A DNA stretch of 46,384 bases from Planctomycetota bacterium (GCA_020848275.1 JADLAK010000013.1:1-46384), one strand, 5' to 3'; numbered from the stretch's first letter, positions 31,415 to 41,180 are shown. Notes: generated from the sequence alone by a model not told the origin. Numbers and translations are program-made.

Positions 31415-32539
31415 TTACGACAGCGAGCGCTGCCGCTGTGTGCCTTCAATGAAGTGTTCGAGCGCCGCGATCAACTCGTTCATGCCGCCAAAGCGCTCGC
31501 CGCTGGCCTTGGCCATTGCCCTCGAGATGATGCCGCTGAGTTCCGGCGGTACGCCCGGCTCCACATCGCTCGCCGGCGGCGGCTCGTCGAACAACACGTG
31601 GCGCATCACGTCGTAGTGATTCTCGCCGTCGTAGGGACGTTTGCCCGTGACGGCTTCGTACATCGTGATGCCAAGGCTGTAGACGTCGCTGCGCTCGGTC
31701 ACTTCCGCGCGGCCGCCCTCGATTTGCTCGGGGCTCATGTAGGCCGGCGTGCCGAGGCTCAAGCCGGTCGCGGTCAAGATCGCGCTGGCCTTCTTGAACG
31801 CCAGCCCGAAGTCGACGATCTTCACCTGCCCGTCGCGGCAGATCATGATGTTGCTTGGCTTGATGTCGCGGTGAATCACGCCGTGCTGGTGCGCGAACTG
31901 CAAGCCGCGCGCGGCGTCGCGCGAAATCTCGGCCGCGTGGTAGGGCGATAAATGACCGCGGTCGTGGATCAGCTCGCGCAGGCTGCGCCCGTCGAGGTAT
32001 TCCATCGCGTAGTAGTAGAAGTCGTCATCCTGGCCGAAGTCGAAAACGCGCACAATGTTGGGGTGCTCAAGCCCGCGGATCGTCTCGACTTCGCGCTTGA
32101 AGCGGTCAATCTCGGTCGGGTCACTCACCATCTGCAGCGGCAGGACTTTCAACGCGACGACACGGCCGTCCTTGGCCTCGCCCTTGAAGATAATGCCCAT
32201 CGCGCCACGCGCTATCTGCTTGAGGTTGCGGTATTCGCCCAGCGCCTTGGGAGACATGCCGGTTTCCGAGCCCGGCGCGGGCTGATGGCGTCCGCTCGCC
32301 ACCACCTGCTTGGGCGAAATGTCCTGCGCGATACGCCGCGCCGCAAGTTCGCCGGCGATGATCGCAAGCGCCGCCGAAATATCGCCGGGGATGAAACCCT
32401 TGCGCTGGGCCGCCGTGGCCATGTCGCGGGCTTCGCCGGTCTCGACGGCGGTGAAAAGCTGCTCGACCTGGGCTGCGGAGAGCAGCCCGGTTATGGAGGC
32501 CACGTGGCCATACAACCGGTCGAAGCGCGTAATGGGCAC
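31415..32539 (-). CDS. Ser/Thr protein kinase without TM anchor
   Basis: The 374-residue protein has an N-terminal helical region (residues 1-95) with no known motif and a Hanks-type kinase domain from about 103 to 365. The glycine loop is ARGAMGIIF, with Ala at the first glycine position. The VALKVL lysine, HRDIKPSN and DFGLA are intact, and GTPAYMSPEQ carries the APE-like motif. The protein lacks a TM segment, so it should be soluble. It starts with GTG 17 bases after the stop of the glycosyltransferase gene. A GTATTCTC direct repeat (32541-32556) fills that gap. It is the last gene of the glycan run; what it phosphorylates is unknown. Confidence 0.88.
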   Translation of the reverse strand: MPITRFDRLYGHVASITGLLSAAQVEQLFTAVETGEARDMATAAQRKGFIPGDISAALAIIAGELAARRIAQDISPKQVVASGRHQPAPGSETGMSPKALGEYRNLKQIARGAMGIIFKGEAKDGRVVALKVLPLQMVSDPTEIDRFKREVETIRGLEHPNIVRVFDFGQDDDFYYYAMEYLDGRSLRELIHDRGHLSPYHAAEISRDAARGLQFAHQHGVIHRDIKPSNIMICRDGQVKIVDFGLAFKKASAILTATGLSLGTPAYMSPEQIEGGRAEVTERSDVYSLGITMYEAVTGKRPYDGENHYDVMRHVLFDEPPPASDVEPGVPPELSGIISRAMAKASGERFGGMNELIAALEHFIEGTQRQRSLS

Positions 32540-32540
32540 T

Positions 32541-32556
32541 GTATTCTCGTATTCTC
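32541..32556. repeat. 8-bp direct repeat at a stop codon
   Basis: GTATTCTC occurs twice in tandem directly next to the stop codon (32557-32559) of the glycosyltransferase gene and 1 base from the kinase start. Single-arm relative of the heptad elements by placement only. Confidence 0.4.
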
Positions 32557-33759
32557 TTACGCCTGGGCGCGCGCCGCTCGCCTGATCGAGGTGCCGTCAG
32601 AGGCCTTGGGCAGCGGTTCGCCGGCAACCATTGCCGCATAAGCCTCGGATAGCGCCGCAACCATGGCCGCGGGCGTGTGCATCGTCTCGACATCGGCAAA
32701 GGCGCTCTTGCCCAGCCGAAGCCGCTCTGCAGGCTGTTGTACAAGCGTGAGCAGCTTGTCTGCCAGAGCCTGTCCATTGTCTCTGGCGACAAGCACGCCG
32801 TCCACACCATCTTCGATAACATCGAAGAGAACTCCGCCTTCGCTGCCGACAACCGGCAGGCCGTTGGACATGGCGGCCAGCGCCATCGAGGTCGCGGCGG
32901 GCTGGCGCGAGTCGACATACACGATGTCAAAGGGCTGCCATGCAAGGCTGTAGTCGTAGAGGCTCTCGACCATGACAATTCGCTGCAGCAGGCCGCGGTC
33001 CTCGATCATCTGGCGAATTTCCGCGCGCACGGGCCCGGTGCCCAGGATCGTGAACATCAGGTCAGCCTGGCGCGCGCACAGGGAAAAGGCGGCCTCGACA
33101 TAAGCGTGATGGCCCGTGTTGGGCAGCAGCGGCCCCAGGCAGCCCACCACGGGCCTTGTGCGCGGGTCCAGCACGTGGCGTTCGTCGGGCGCGTGCAGGG
33201 CAAAGGCTGCGGTCGGGATCAGCGTGTTCATTTCACGCGGCACGCGGCACGCGTTGATAAGGTTTTCGCGCACCGCCTGGTCCATCGCGAGATACGCATC
33301 GAACTTGAGGTCGCCGGGCGCGGGCAATTCGCCCGGGCCCGTGCCGTGAACAGTCACGCACAGCGGGATTTCCAGCGCGTGCGCCAGCTTGATCGCAATG
33401 CCGCTGTCGAGCACGACGGCGTGCAACACGTCGGGCGCGAACTCGGCGACTTCGGCCTTGAGCGCGCGCCAGGCAAAAAAGCCCGGGTTGCCGCCGTCGA
33501 ACTTGCTGAAGGTTATGCCTTCGGTCGGCAGCTCGCGCTTGAGCGGCCCGGTTGGCGCGATCACCAGGATCTCATGGCCCTGGGCCTGCAGCGCCTTGAC
33601 CAGCATTACCGCATACAACGTCACCCCGTTGAAATCCAGCGCCGGCGCGGCCACCGCAATACGCCACTTGCGCGGCGGCGGTTGCGGCGCCATTTGCGCC
33701 TCCGTCAGGCGTCCCGTGTCCTTGCGTTTGACCGCAGCGCGGTTGACGGAATCAGCCAT
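32557..33759 (-). CDS. glycosyltransferase family 4-like protein
   Basis: From the ATG at 33759 the protein has 400 residues and the GT-B layout of family 4. RIAVAAPALDFNGVTLYAVMLVKALQAQGHEILVIAP is the N-terminal Rossmann half. The C-terminal half has the TSMALAAMSNGLPVVGSEGGVLFDVIEDGVDGVLV segment that binds the sugar nucleotide; the usual EAxxxG(L/I)P core is replaced by LAAMSNGLP. The ATG is selected because it overlaps the MsbA-like stop by 8 bases; the frame is open 60 codons further but that part is shadow of the exporter gene. Donor and acceptor sugars are unknown. Confidence 0.85.
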   Translation of the reverse strand: MADSVNRAAVKRKDTGRLTEAQMAPQPPPRKWRIAVAAPALDFNGVTLYAVMLVKALQAQGHEILVIAPTGPLKRELPTEGITFSKFDGGNPGFFAWRALKAEVAEFAPDVLHAVVLDSGIAIKLAHALEIPLCVTVHGTGPGELPAPGDLKFDAYLAMDQAVRENLINACRVPREMNTLIPTAAFALHAPDERHVLDPRTRPVVGCLGPLLPNTGHHAYVEAAFSLCARQADLMFTILGTGPVRAEIRQMIEDRGLLQRIVMVESLYDYSLAWQPFDIVYVDSRQPAATSMALAAMSNGLPVVGSEGGVLFDVIEDGVDGVLVARDNGQALADKLLTLVQQPAERLRLGKSAFADVETMHTPAAMVAALSEAYAAMVAGEPLPKASDGTSIRRAARAQA

Positions 33760-35623
33760 CGCTCGCCACCCTTTCGGCCACGGGTTCGGGCTCGCCTTGC
33801 TGCAATTGCAGCGCCGAGGCGTAGTGGCCGCCCAGCGCCGCAAGTTCGGCGTGGGTGCCTCGCTCAACGACGTGGCCCTGGTGGAAGACGAGTATCTGGT
33901 CGGCCTTGCGGATGGTGCTAAGGCGGTGCGCGACAACAAACACCGTGCAACCGGCGACGAGGTGGTCGAGCGCGTTCTGTACTTCGCGTTCGCTGCGCGT
34001 GTCGAGGTTGCTGGTCGCTTCGTCGAGCAGCAGGATCGGCGCTTTCTTCAAAAACGCGCGCGCGATCGCGACGCGCTGGCGCTGGCCGCCCGACAGGTTC
34101 ACGCCGCGATCGCCAAGCTTGGTGTCGAGCCCCTGCGGCAGCGCCTTGATCTCGTCCCAGATGTTCGCGGCCTTGGCCGATTCGATGACTTCGGCTTCGG
34201 TCGCGTCGGGGCGGCCGGTCATGATGTTGTGGCGGATGGTCGTGTTGAAGAGGAACGTCTCCTGCGAAACCATCGAGATGCGCGAGAGCCACGATTCGCG
34301 TTTGACCTCGCGCAGGTCGATGCCGTCGACGCGAATCGCGCCCGCTACGGGGTCATAGAAACGCGGGATCAAATCCATCAGCGTCGACTTTCCCATGCCG
34401 CTTTGGCCCACGAACGCGATCATCTGCCCGCGCGCGACTTTGCATGTGACGTCGGCAAGCACGGGCCGTCCCGCGACGTACTCGAAGCCGACATGGTCGA
34501 ACTCGATTTCCTTGAAGTCGACAGGGGCGTCCCTGGCCGTCGGGGGATCCGCGGGCTCCGGCGGCTTGTCATAAAGCTCGAAAACTTTGTCCAGCGCCGT
34601 GGTCGAATCCTGAATTTCGTTCAGCGAATTGCCAAAGCGTCGTGCCGGGTCGTAGAGGAAGATAACGGCAACAAAGAACTGCATGAACATCGGGAAGCCA
34701 CCCTGATCGCGGAACCACTGCTGGGTAAGCATCCAGGCGATCAGGCCAAAGCCCCCTGCAAGGATCAGGTTGTAGCTCGCCTCAATGCCCGCGCGGGCCA
34801 GACCTTTGTAGCGGGCGACGCGGCGTTCGCGCAAAAACACCTCGCGCGAAACGCGGCTGAATTCCTCGGTCTGGGCGTTGTTGAGGCGGAAAGCCTTGAT
34901 CACGCGGATGCCGTCGAACATCTGCACGAAGAAGTTGCCCTGGTCTTCCATGCCGGAGAACTTTTTCTTGGTCGCGCGCCGAATCTTGCCCGCAAACAAC
35001 ATCACGGGTCCCAGCACCATCGGGAAAACGATCAGCGTCGCCAGCGTCAGCAGCGGGCTGGTGTACACCATGACCCCGAGCAGAAAGATGATCGATATCG
35101 GATGATGGACCAGGTCGTCGATGGCAAGCTTTACCAATGTACTGGCGCCGCCGGCATTAACCGTCAGGCGCGACATCAGCGCGCCTTTACGTTCTGTGTT
35201 GAAGTACGCCATCGGCTGCGCCAGCAAGCGGCGGACAAGCTCTTTCTGAAGCAGGATACGGGTGTTCGCCTGCGCGTAGCCCATAAAGTACTGCTTGAGC
35301 AGCGTGCCGACCGCCATCATCAACCCGCCCGCGCCCAGGATAAACGCCATTGGCGCAACAGCGCGAAACATGCTTTCAAGATCGGTGTCTGTCAGTTTCG
35401 AAACGTCCTTGGTCAACTCCACAAACGGCCGAATGGCCGTGACGCGCATTGCGCTGCCTGCCGAGAGCAGAATCATGCCCACGCCGCAAATCAGCAGCTG
35501 CGGCCACTGGGGTTTCAAAAATGGCCACAGGCGGCCCAGAAAGCCAAAGGCTTTGCGCACGTTGAGCCAGTCAAGCTTGTTGCTCTTGCCCGGCTGTTCC
35601 TGACTGGTCGTTTCTTTGCTCAA
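33752..35623 (-). CDS. MsbA-like ABC exporter
   Basis: The 623-residue half-transporter has six TM segments within about residues 25-340 and a nucleotide-binding domain from about 375. Walker A is GQSGMGKST, the signature is LSGGQRQR, Walker B is ILLLDEAT and the H-loop is VVAHRLST. Homodimers of this type flip lipid-linked glycans or lipid A core across the inner membrane. The TTG start at 35623 overlaps the stop of the family 9 glycosyltransferase (TTGA). Context between glycosyltransferases favours lipid or glycolipid flipping over drug export. Confidence 0.88.
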   Translation of the reverse strand: MSKETTSQEQPGKSNKLDWLNVRKAFGFLGRLWPFLKPQWPQLLICGVGMILLSAGSAMRVTAIRPFVELTKDVSKLTDTDLESMFRAVAPMAFILGAGGLMMAVGTLLKQYFMGYAQANTRILLQKELVRRLLAQPMAYFNTERKGALMSRLTVNAGGASTLVKLAIDDLVHHPISIIFLLGVMVYTSPLLTLATLIVFPMVLGPVMLFAGKIRRATKKKFSGMEDQGNFFVQMFDGIRVIKAFRLNNAQTEEFSRVSREVFLRERRVARYKGLARAGIEASYNLILAGGFGLIAWMLTQQWFRDQGGFPMFMQFFVAVIFLYDPARRFGNSLNEIQDSTTALDKVFELYDKPPEPADPPTARDAPVDFKEIEFDHVGFEYVAGRPVLADVTCKVARGQMIAFVGQSGMGKSTLMDLIPRFYDPVAGAIRVDGIDLREVKRESWLSRISMVSQETFLFNTTIRHNIMTGRPDATEAEVIESAKAANIWDEIKALPQGLDTKLGDRGVNLSGGQRQRVAIARAFLKKAPILLLDEATSNLDTRSEREVQNALDHLVAGCTVFVVAHRLSTIRKADQILVFHQGHVVERGTHAELAALGGHYASALQLQQGEPEPVAERVASDG

Positions 35624-36705
35624 ATTTTGGCCCTGCGCCCGCTGGTTTTCGATTGCAATACTTGCAGCGCCCGTTCTGCCACGTCCTCCGCATCAAGCTC
35701 GCGCATACATTTGATGCCAAGGCCCGGGCACTCGCGCTTCAAACACGGCATCAACTCGCAATCGCCCGTCACAACGTTCTGCAACTGTCCGTAGGGCCCC
35801 GTGCGGCGAGCGTCCGTCGGCCCAAGCACCGCGACCACGGGCGTACCTTGCGCCGCGGCGATATGCATCGGCCCGCTGTCGCACGTTAGCAGCAGGCGCG
35901 AGATATCCAACAGCGCCGCAAGTTCGCGCAGCGAAGTCTTGCCGCACAGGTTGACCGGCCGCGCCTTCTTGCAGGCGGCGGCGACTTCGGCGCAGGGCTT
36001 GTCCATGTCCGGGCTGCCGATGATTACGGGTGTGACCACGCCGGATTTCGCCAGTTCGTCGAGCGCCGCCGCGAATTTCTGCGGCGGGTAGATCTTGGTC
36101 TCCCAGCGCGCGCCGGGGCAAACGGCAACAAGCGGCGAATCGGCGGCAAAACCGTTGGCCGCAAGCAGGTCGCGCGCCGCCGCGCGCTCGGTCTCGCGTA
36201 CGTCGAGGTCCTCGCGCGGCTCAGTCTCGCAGCCCAGAAAGCGCGTGACGGCGCGATAGCGGTCGCGCGCGTGAACCGGCTGCCTGGGCACCTCGACGCG
36301 GCGGTTGTAAAACAGTCGCGAGCCCTCGCGCGACCCGCGCATGCCTACGCGCACCTTGGCGCGCGAAAGCCACGAGAACATCCCGCTGCGCAGCAACCCT
36401 TGAAGGTCGATCGCGACATCGAAGCGGCCGGCGCGAAGCTGGCTAACGAAGCTGCGCAGTTCGCTGCGACCCGTCAGCATGCCCGTGACGCCCCTGAACT
36501 TGGTGCGTTCAAAACCAAGCGTACCGTCAAGGCACGACAGCGGTTTAATGAGAGGCTCGAACGTCTTGTTCACCAGCCACGTGAGGTGGCAGGTCGGGAA
36601 TTGCTGCTTGATCGCCCAGGCGCTTGCGGCGGCGTGGCACACGTCGCCAAGCGACGACGGTTTAATGAGCAGCACGCGTTTGCCCGCAAGGTCGAGTTGC
36701 TTCAA
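35620..36705 (-). CDS. glycosyltransferase family 9, heptosyltransferase-like
   Basis: With the TTG start at 36705 the protein has 361 residues. KRVLLIKPSSLGDVCHAA, the DLQGLLRSG segment, CPGARWETKIYP and the C-terminal LLTCDSGPMHIAAAQGTPVVAVLGPTD are typical of the WaaC/WaaF group. Such enzymes add heptose from ADP-heptose to a lipid A core, though the donor cannot be told here. The TTG is preferred to the ATG at 36738 because GGAGG lies 7 bases before it and the TTG overlaps the upstream stop (TTGA), the same coupling as at the next junction. It supports an LPS-like outer membrane. Confidence 0.85.
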   Translation of the reverse strand: MKQLDLAGKRVLLIKPSSLGDVCHAAASAWAIKQQFPTCHLTWLVNKTFEPLIKPLSCLDGTLGFERTKFRGVTGMLTGRSELRSFVSQLRAGRFDVAIDLQGLLRSGMFSWLSRAKVRVGMRGSREGSRLFYNRRVEVPRQPVHARDRYRAVTRFLGCETEPREDLDVRETERAAARDLLAANGFAADSPLVAVCPGARWETKIYPPQKFAAALDELAKSGVVTPVIIGSPDMDKPCAEVAAACKKARPVNLCGKTSLRELAALLDISRLLLTCDSGPMHIAAAQGTPVVAVLGPTDARRTGPYGQLQNVVTGDCELMPCLKRECPGLGIKCMRELDAEDVAERALQVLQSKTSGRRAKI

Positions 36706-37832
36706 GCCGCCACCTCCTGCCGCGAACGAACCAAGCATTCAAGCAGGCGGTCGGCGTTTTCTTCAAGGCCGATGAGCTTGCCCGCGTCGCGGATGTTCTC
36801 AGGCTTTCGCGGCTTGGCTATCAAATCCCCCACCGCCGCGGCGAACTCGCGCGCGTCGCGCCGGTCCTTCAGAACATAACCGTTGACGTCATTCACGATG
36901 TGCTGTTTCGCGCCGTTGTCGGCGCTGGTAACGACGGGCAGGCCGCAAGCCAGCGCCTCGGTGACAGCGTTGGCGCTGGGGTCATGCAGCGTCGGCAGCA
37001 CGAACACGTCGGCGGCCGCATAGAAATCGGCCATGCGGTCGGTCGGCGGCAGGAATCGCACGCGTTGGTCGAGGTCCGCCGCACGGAGATATTCCCGTGC
37101 GTCCTCCGTCTCGCCTTTGCCGACGCAGAGAAGCCGGGCGGCGGAGTCGTTCTTCGCGAGTTCAATGAACCCGTCGATGACGGCTCTTAAACCCTTGCGT
37201 CTTAAATCCATGCCTGCGAACAGCACCAACTGCGCGCCGTCGCTGATTCCCAGTTCTTTGCGCACGGCGGAACGACGCCCGCGCGCCTCAAGGTTGAAGC
37301 GTTTGAAATCAACGCCGTTGGGAATGACGCTGATCGTCTGGGGCCGCACGCCGAAGTTTTCCATGACGATGCCGCGCATCATCTCGCTGTTGGCGACGTA
37401 ATGCGCAAACCGGCCGGGCCGGAACAACTCGGCCTCGAGCTTGAGCAGTTGCCGGTGGCGCGGGTTCATGCGCTGAAGCTGCAATGCCGCGCTGCTGTAG
37501 CGCGCCTTCATCCACTCGCAGTGCAGCCCGTCGCCCAGCCGCAGCACGTCGCCGGGATACGCCCGCGCGAGGCACAGCACCGCGTCGGCGCCAAGCTTCT
37601 GCGCCGCCTTGCCCGCACGCGACGCGAACCAGCCGTGTTTAAAGGGGCCGAGCATTTTCGGGCGCGAGACGTGCACGATTTCCATGCCCGCCGCGTCGTC
37701 GGCGTCGGCCTTGTGGCAGATGATGCTGATGCGATGGCCCTGGTCGCGCCAGCGCCGCGCGAGGTTCACCGCGTAGCGCTCTGCCCCGCCGCGGCGCGCG
37801 ATGAACTCCGTTCGTATCAGGGCAATGTGCAT
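36702..37832 (-). CDS. glycosyltransferase family 4, WaaG-like
   Basis: From the ATG at 37832 the protein has 376 residues. It begins HIALIRTEFIARRGGAERYAVNLA, the N-terminal motif seen in core glucosyltransferases, and has SVIPNGVDFKRF in the middle. DPSANAVTEALACGLPVVTS carries the EAxxxGxP motif with its conserved glutamate. It should transfer a hexose to a lipid core or a similar glycan at the cytoplasmic face. The open frame extends beyond this ATG but crosses the phosphatase gene in another frame. It starts 14 bases after the phosphatase stop and overlaps the next gene at the stop. Confidence 0.85.
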   Translation of the reverse strand: MHIALIRTEFIARRGGAERYAVNLARRWRDQGHRISIICHKADADDAAGMEIVHVSRPKMLGPFKHGWFASRAGKAAQKLGADAVLCLARAYPGDVLRLGDGLHCEWMKARYSSAALQLQRMNPRHRQLLKLEAELFRPGRFAHYVANSEMMRGIVMENFGVRPQTISVIPNGVDFKRFNLEARGRRSAVRKELGISDGAQLVLFAGMDLRRKGLRAVIDGFIELAKNDSAARLLCVGKGETEDAREYLRAADLDQRVRFLPPTDRMADFYAAADVFVLPTLHDPSANAVTEALACGLPVVTSADNGAKQHIVNDVNGYVLKDRRDAREFAAAVGDLIAKPRKPENIRDAGKLIGLEENADRLLECLVRSRQEVAA

Positions 37833-37846
37833 GCTTGGGGTTTGCC

Positions 37847-38320
37847 TCAGGCCGGTTTTGCTTTCGCCGCGCCGGTTTTCTTCTCGTCGGCGAGGCGGCG
37901 CACCGCCGCTTCCTGCTCCGCGGTTTCGATGCTGCCCGGCCGCGCCTTGCGCACCAGCGCGATCGCGGCGTCGGCGGTCATGCCGGTGTCGACCAGGTAA
38001 CACGCAATCAGCGTGCCGGTGCGCCCAATGCCCGCGGCGCAGTGCACGACCATGGCCTTCTTTTCGCGCCTGTAGAACCGCGCGTGCTCGAGGAATTTTT
38101 TTACGACTTCGGGCGATGGCGGCGTGAAATCGGCCACCGGAAGGTGCAGCACTTCCATGGAGTGGCGCGCCAGCAAGTCGCGGTCGGGCGACCGCCCCGT
38201 CAGGCTCACGACCAGGCGCACGCCTTTGTCGCGCAACCACAGCCAGAACGATTCGCTATCGGCGGGCGGCTGAGCCATGCCCGCGATCTCGCCTTCGATC
38301 ACCCATGAGAAATTGTTCAC
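37847..38320 (-). CDS. dual-specificity protein phosphatase
   Basis: The protein is about 157 residues from the GTG at 38320. The P-loop HCAAGIGRTGT is the HCx5R(S/T) signature of Cys-dependent phosphatases, and VADFTPPSP upstream holds the general-acid aspartate. Other GTG starts are open at 38371 and 38356, which would overlap the kinase stop at 38353-38355; the domain itself begins at NNFSWVIEGEIAGMA, so the latest start is used here. Following a kinase gene, it may reverse that kinase's action or act on the glycan enzymes. A substrate cannot be deduced. Confidence 0.85.
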   Translation of the reverse strand: MNNFSWVIEGEIAGMAQPPADSESFWLWLRDKGVRLVVSLTGRSPDRDLLARHSMEVLHLPVADFTPPSPEVVKKFLEHARFYRREKKAMVVHCAAGIGRTGTLIACYLVDTGMTADAAIALVRKARPGSIETAEQEAAVRRLADEKKTGAAKAKPA

Positions 38321-38352
38321 GCCGCACAGTGTAGCAGGCGCGCCGGAATTGG

Positions 38353-41100
38353 TCACTTCGTCAGCGCCCACGCTTCTTCCAGCGACGGGTCGATCTCCAG
38401 CGCCTTTTGCGCCGTGCGCCGGTATTCGCCGGGGCTTTCGGTCTTCTGCAGTTGCGCCAGGCGCAGCAACGGCTGCGCGTTGCGCGGCTCGTGCTTGATC
38501 CAGAGTTCGACGTCGGCGCGCGTGGCGTCGGTCAGCAATTCCATTGCTGCCGCAAGTGTGCGCGGCGAGACGAGGTCAGGGTCGGCAACCTGCGCGGTGA
38601 GGTTGACGTATTGGCGTGCGGCGGGCTTGTCGCCTCGCTCGATGCTTGCCTGAAGCCGCAACATGTCGACATCGAAGCCGTCGCCGCCGAATAGGCCGAC
38701 GAACTCACCGACGTCGACCTGCCCTGCGCGCGCGGCAAAGTACGACAGGCGGCGCAACGCGGGCTGGCCCAGCACCTCGCAGCCCTTGAGCGCCTCGGTG
38801 CGCGCACCGACCGACGCCGGCACGCCCGAAGTGTCCAGCAGCCGGTCGGCCTCATCACGGGCGGCCCCCGCGTCGCCGGAAGCAAGCAGCCACGCAATCA
38901 GGCTCATGCGGTCGTCGAGCGAGCCGTCGCGCAAAAACGTCTTCATGCTTTCGGCGGCGACGAGCAAAAGTTTGATCTTCTGCTCCTTGCCGTCGGAATC
39001 GCGCAGCGTGATTTCAGTTTGCGTCAATGTGGTGATGCGGCCAGAGCGCGAAATGATCTTCGGGTCGCGCGTGTCATCGCCCATGAAACCCGCGTGGGCC
39101 TTGATGGTGGTTGCGGCGCCGCGTTTGCGCACGCGGTCAAGTGCGGCGTGCAGGGCGTCCTCGGCGCGCGCGGCGAGGTCGGCGTCCTGCCCGTAACTCT
39201 CGATGCTGCGGCGCAGCGCCATGTCCGTGAGTTCCTTGGCCAGCACCGACAGCCCCTGGCGCGCCTTGGGCCAACGGCGATGCAGGGCGTCAGTCGCGAC
39301 CTGGTCGAGCCCCGCGCGCAATTTCTGCGCCGCCTGCCCGCGCTTGAGCACCACAGCGTCGCGATCCTGCTCGACCACGAGGCTTGCCGCCACGTGCGCT
39401 TCCGCCAGCGCGGTCTTGAGTTTTTCGAGGCGCGCGTTGACACTCTCCGCGCCGGCGGGCGTGCGGCCATTGAGAAGTTTCTGGAGCAACGCCAATTCCG
39501 CCAGCAGTTCGCCCTTGGCGCGGTGTTTGTCGGCCTTCTCGAATGCCGCAGAGATCACGTCCGCCTCCAGCGAAAGCACTCGGCGGCGCTGGGTCTCCAC
39601 GCGGTCCGCCAGCTCGTTCTTTTCGCCTTCGTACAGGGAGCCGAGCAGCGCCGCGGGCACGGCTTCCCACGCGGCCAGCGCGTCGGCGGAGTTCGAGGCC
39701 GTGATCGCCTTGTCGGAGATTTCCCACGCGCGGTTGTAGGCGGCCTTGCGCATGTCGGCCACTTCGATGACAAGCTCGCGCAGTTTGCTGTCCGCCTGTG
39801 CGGCAAACGTGCCATCGGGAAAGCGTTGCTTGAATCGCTGCCAGGCGCCGTAGGCCCGCGCGTAGTTCGCCGTACGCTGGGCGCCGCCGGCCTCGAGTTC
39901 CGCCTCGTTGAACGCCTCTTCCTCGGCGGTGAAGGTGGGCGGTGTCGCCACGTTGGTGCTGCCATCGCGCGGGCCATCGTCGCCGCGCACGCCATCGCGC
40001 GGCGTGTTGCTCGCGCGGGTGACACCGCCATCAGCCGTCGGGCGATTGACGTCCGGCGGCGGGGTCGTCAGGCGAGAAATCACGACAAAGCCCACGACCG
40101 TCAGCGCGGCCAACGCCGCGACGCCCGAGACAATCGGGAACAGCCGCGAAGGTGGTGCGGGCGGAAGGCTTTCCGTGGTGATGAGCGGGCCGCTGGGAGC
40201 TGTCGGCGTGTCGGGAGTGTTGCGCTCGATGATGCGTTTGGGCAGACGCTGCAGGATTTCGTCGAAGTCCAGCGGACGCTCGGCGGGGTTGTAGGCCAGG
40301 CACGATTGAATGAGTGTGCACAGGCTCTGCGGCAGGTCCGGCCGCCGGCCCTCGAGCAGTTCCGCGCCCTGGCGCTGCTTGAGTGCAATTGCTTGCGCGT
40401 TGCTGGGGCCAAAGGGCGTGTCGCCGCAGGCCAAGTGGTACATCGTCGCGCCAAAACTGAAGATGTCGCTGCGCGCGTCAGGTGTTTGCTTGCGCAGAAT
40501 TTCGGGGGCGGCATACGCGGGCGTGCCGAAGTTCATCTGCCCGTCGTGGCCTTCGCTGATAAGCCGCAGGTCGCCCGCCAGGCCGAAATCGGTCAGTTTG
40601 CAGACGCCGCGCGAGGACATGATGATGTTCTCGGGCTTGATGTCGCGGTGCAGAATTCCCTGCCGATGCGCGAACTGCAGGGCGTCGGCGGTCTGGCGCG
40701 CGACCGAAAGCAATTCTTTGGGCCGCATTGGCCCGCGCTCTTTCATCGCGGTGCGCAGGTTGATGCCCTCAACGAAGTCCATCACGATGAAGTGAAGGCC
40801 CTCGATGTCGACGATGTCGTTGACCTTGACGACGTTCTCGTGCTCGACCTTGGCGAGACTTTGCGCCTCGGTGCGGAAGCGCGAGATTAAATCCTTGCGC
40901 GCCGCCAGCGCGGGGTCGAGCACCTTGATCGCCACGATTTTGTCGATGTAGACGTGCCGCGCGCGATACACCACGCCCATGCCGCCGCGCGCCACGCGCG
41001 AAATAATCTCGTAGCTGCCCAGCCGCCGCCCGACCATGGGGTCGAGTTTGGCGCTTGTGCCCGGATTGGGCGCAGGCAAGGCTGGTTGGTTCTCGGCCAC
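38353..41100 (-). CDS. membrane Ser/Thr kinase with large extracytoplasmic helical domain
   Basis: The 915-residue protein has a kinase domain at about 30-290: RGGMGVV at 38-44, Lys59, HRD at 151-153, DFG at 171-173 and GTPAYAAPE near 192-200. A Pro/Thr-rich linker leads to a TM helix (about 321-343). The remaining ~570 residues lie outside the cytoplasm and contain a disordered Thr/Asn/Arg stretch and then long helical repeats, the last part TPR-like. It probably senses a cell-envelope signal. GTG start with AAGGA upstream. It is the first gene of the co-directional run that ends with the kinase at 31415. Not PASTA type. Confidence 0.9.
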   Translation of the reverse strand: MAENQPALPAPNPGTSAKLDPMVGRRLGSYEIISRVARGGMGVVYRARHVYIDKIVAIKVLDPALAARKDLISRFRTEAQSLAKVEHENVVKVNDIVDIEGLHFIVMDFVEGINLRTAMKERGPMRPKELLSVARQTADALQFAHRQGILHRDIKPENIIMSSRGVCKLTDFGLAGDLRLISEGHDGQMNFGTPAYAAPEILRKQTPDARSDIFSFGATMYHLACGDTPFGPSNAQAIALKQRQGAELLEGRRPDLPQSLCTLIQSCLAYNPAERPLDFDEILQRLPKRIIERNTPDTPTAPSGPLITTESLPPAPPSRLFPIVSGVAALAALTVVGFVVISRLTTPPPDVNRPTADGGVTRASNTPRDGVRGDDGPRDGSTNVATPPTFTAEEEAFNEAELEAGGAQRTANYARAYGAWQRFKQRFPDGTFAAQADSKLRELVIEVADMRKAAYNRAWEISDKAITASNSADALAAWEAVPAALLGSLYEGEKNELADRVETQRRRVLSLEADVISAAFEKADKHRAKGELLAELALLQKLLNGRTPAGAESVNARLEKLKTALAEAHVAASLVVEQDRDAVVLKRGQAAQKLRAGLDQVATDALHRRWPKARQGLSVLAKELTDMALRRSIESYGQDADLAARAEDALHAALDRVRKRGAATTIKAHAGFMGDDTRDPKIISRSGRITTLTQTEITLRDSDGKEQKIKLLLVAAESMKTFLRDGSLDDRMSLIAWLLASGDAGAARDEADRLLDTSGVPASVGARTEALKGCEVLGQPALRRLSYFAARAGQVDVGEFVGLFGGDGFDVDMLRLQASIERGDKPAARQYVNLTAQVADPDLVSPRTLAAAMELLTDATRADVELWIKHEPRNAQPLLRLAQLQKTESPGEYRRTAQKALEIDPSLEEAWALTK

Positions 41101-41180
41101 AGCGGTATCCTTGGGGACTGTGTTAACCCCGGTGCAGCACTTTTAACGATGAAACCGCCCCGTGGGACCAGTTTAACGAC

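Noticed and set aside
36706..36738. ATG at 36738 as start of the family 9 glycosyltransferase
   Set aside because: It would overlap the upstream gene by 37 bases and has no ribosome-binding site, whereas the TTG at 36705 has GGAGG at good spacing.
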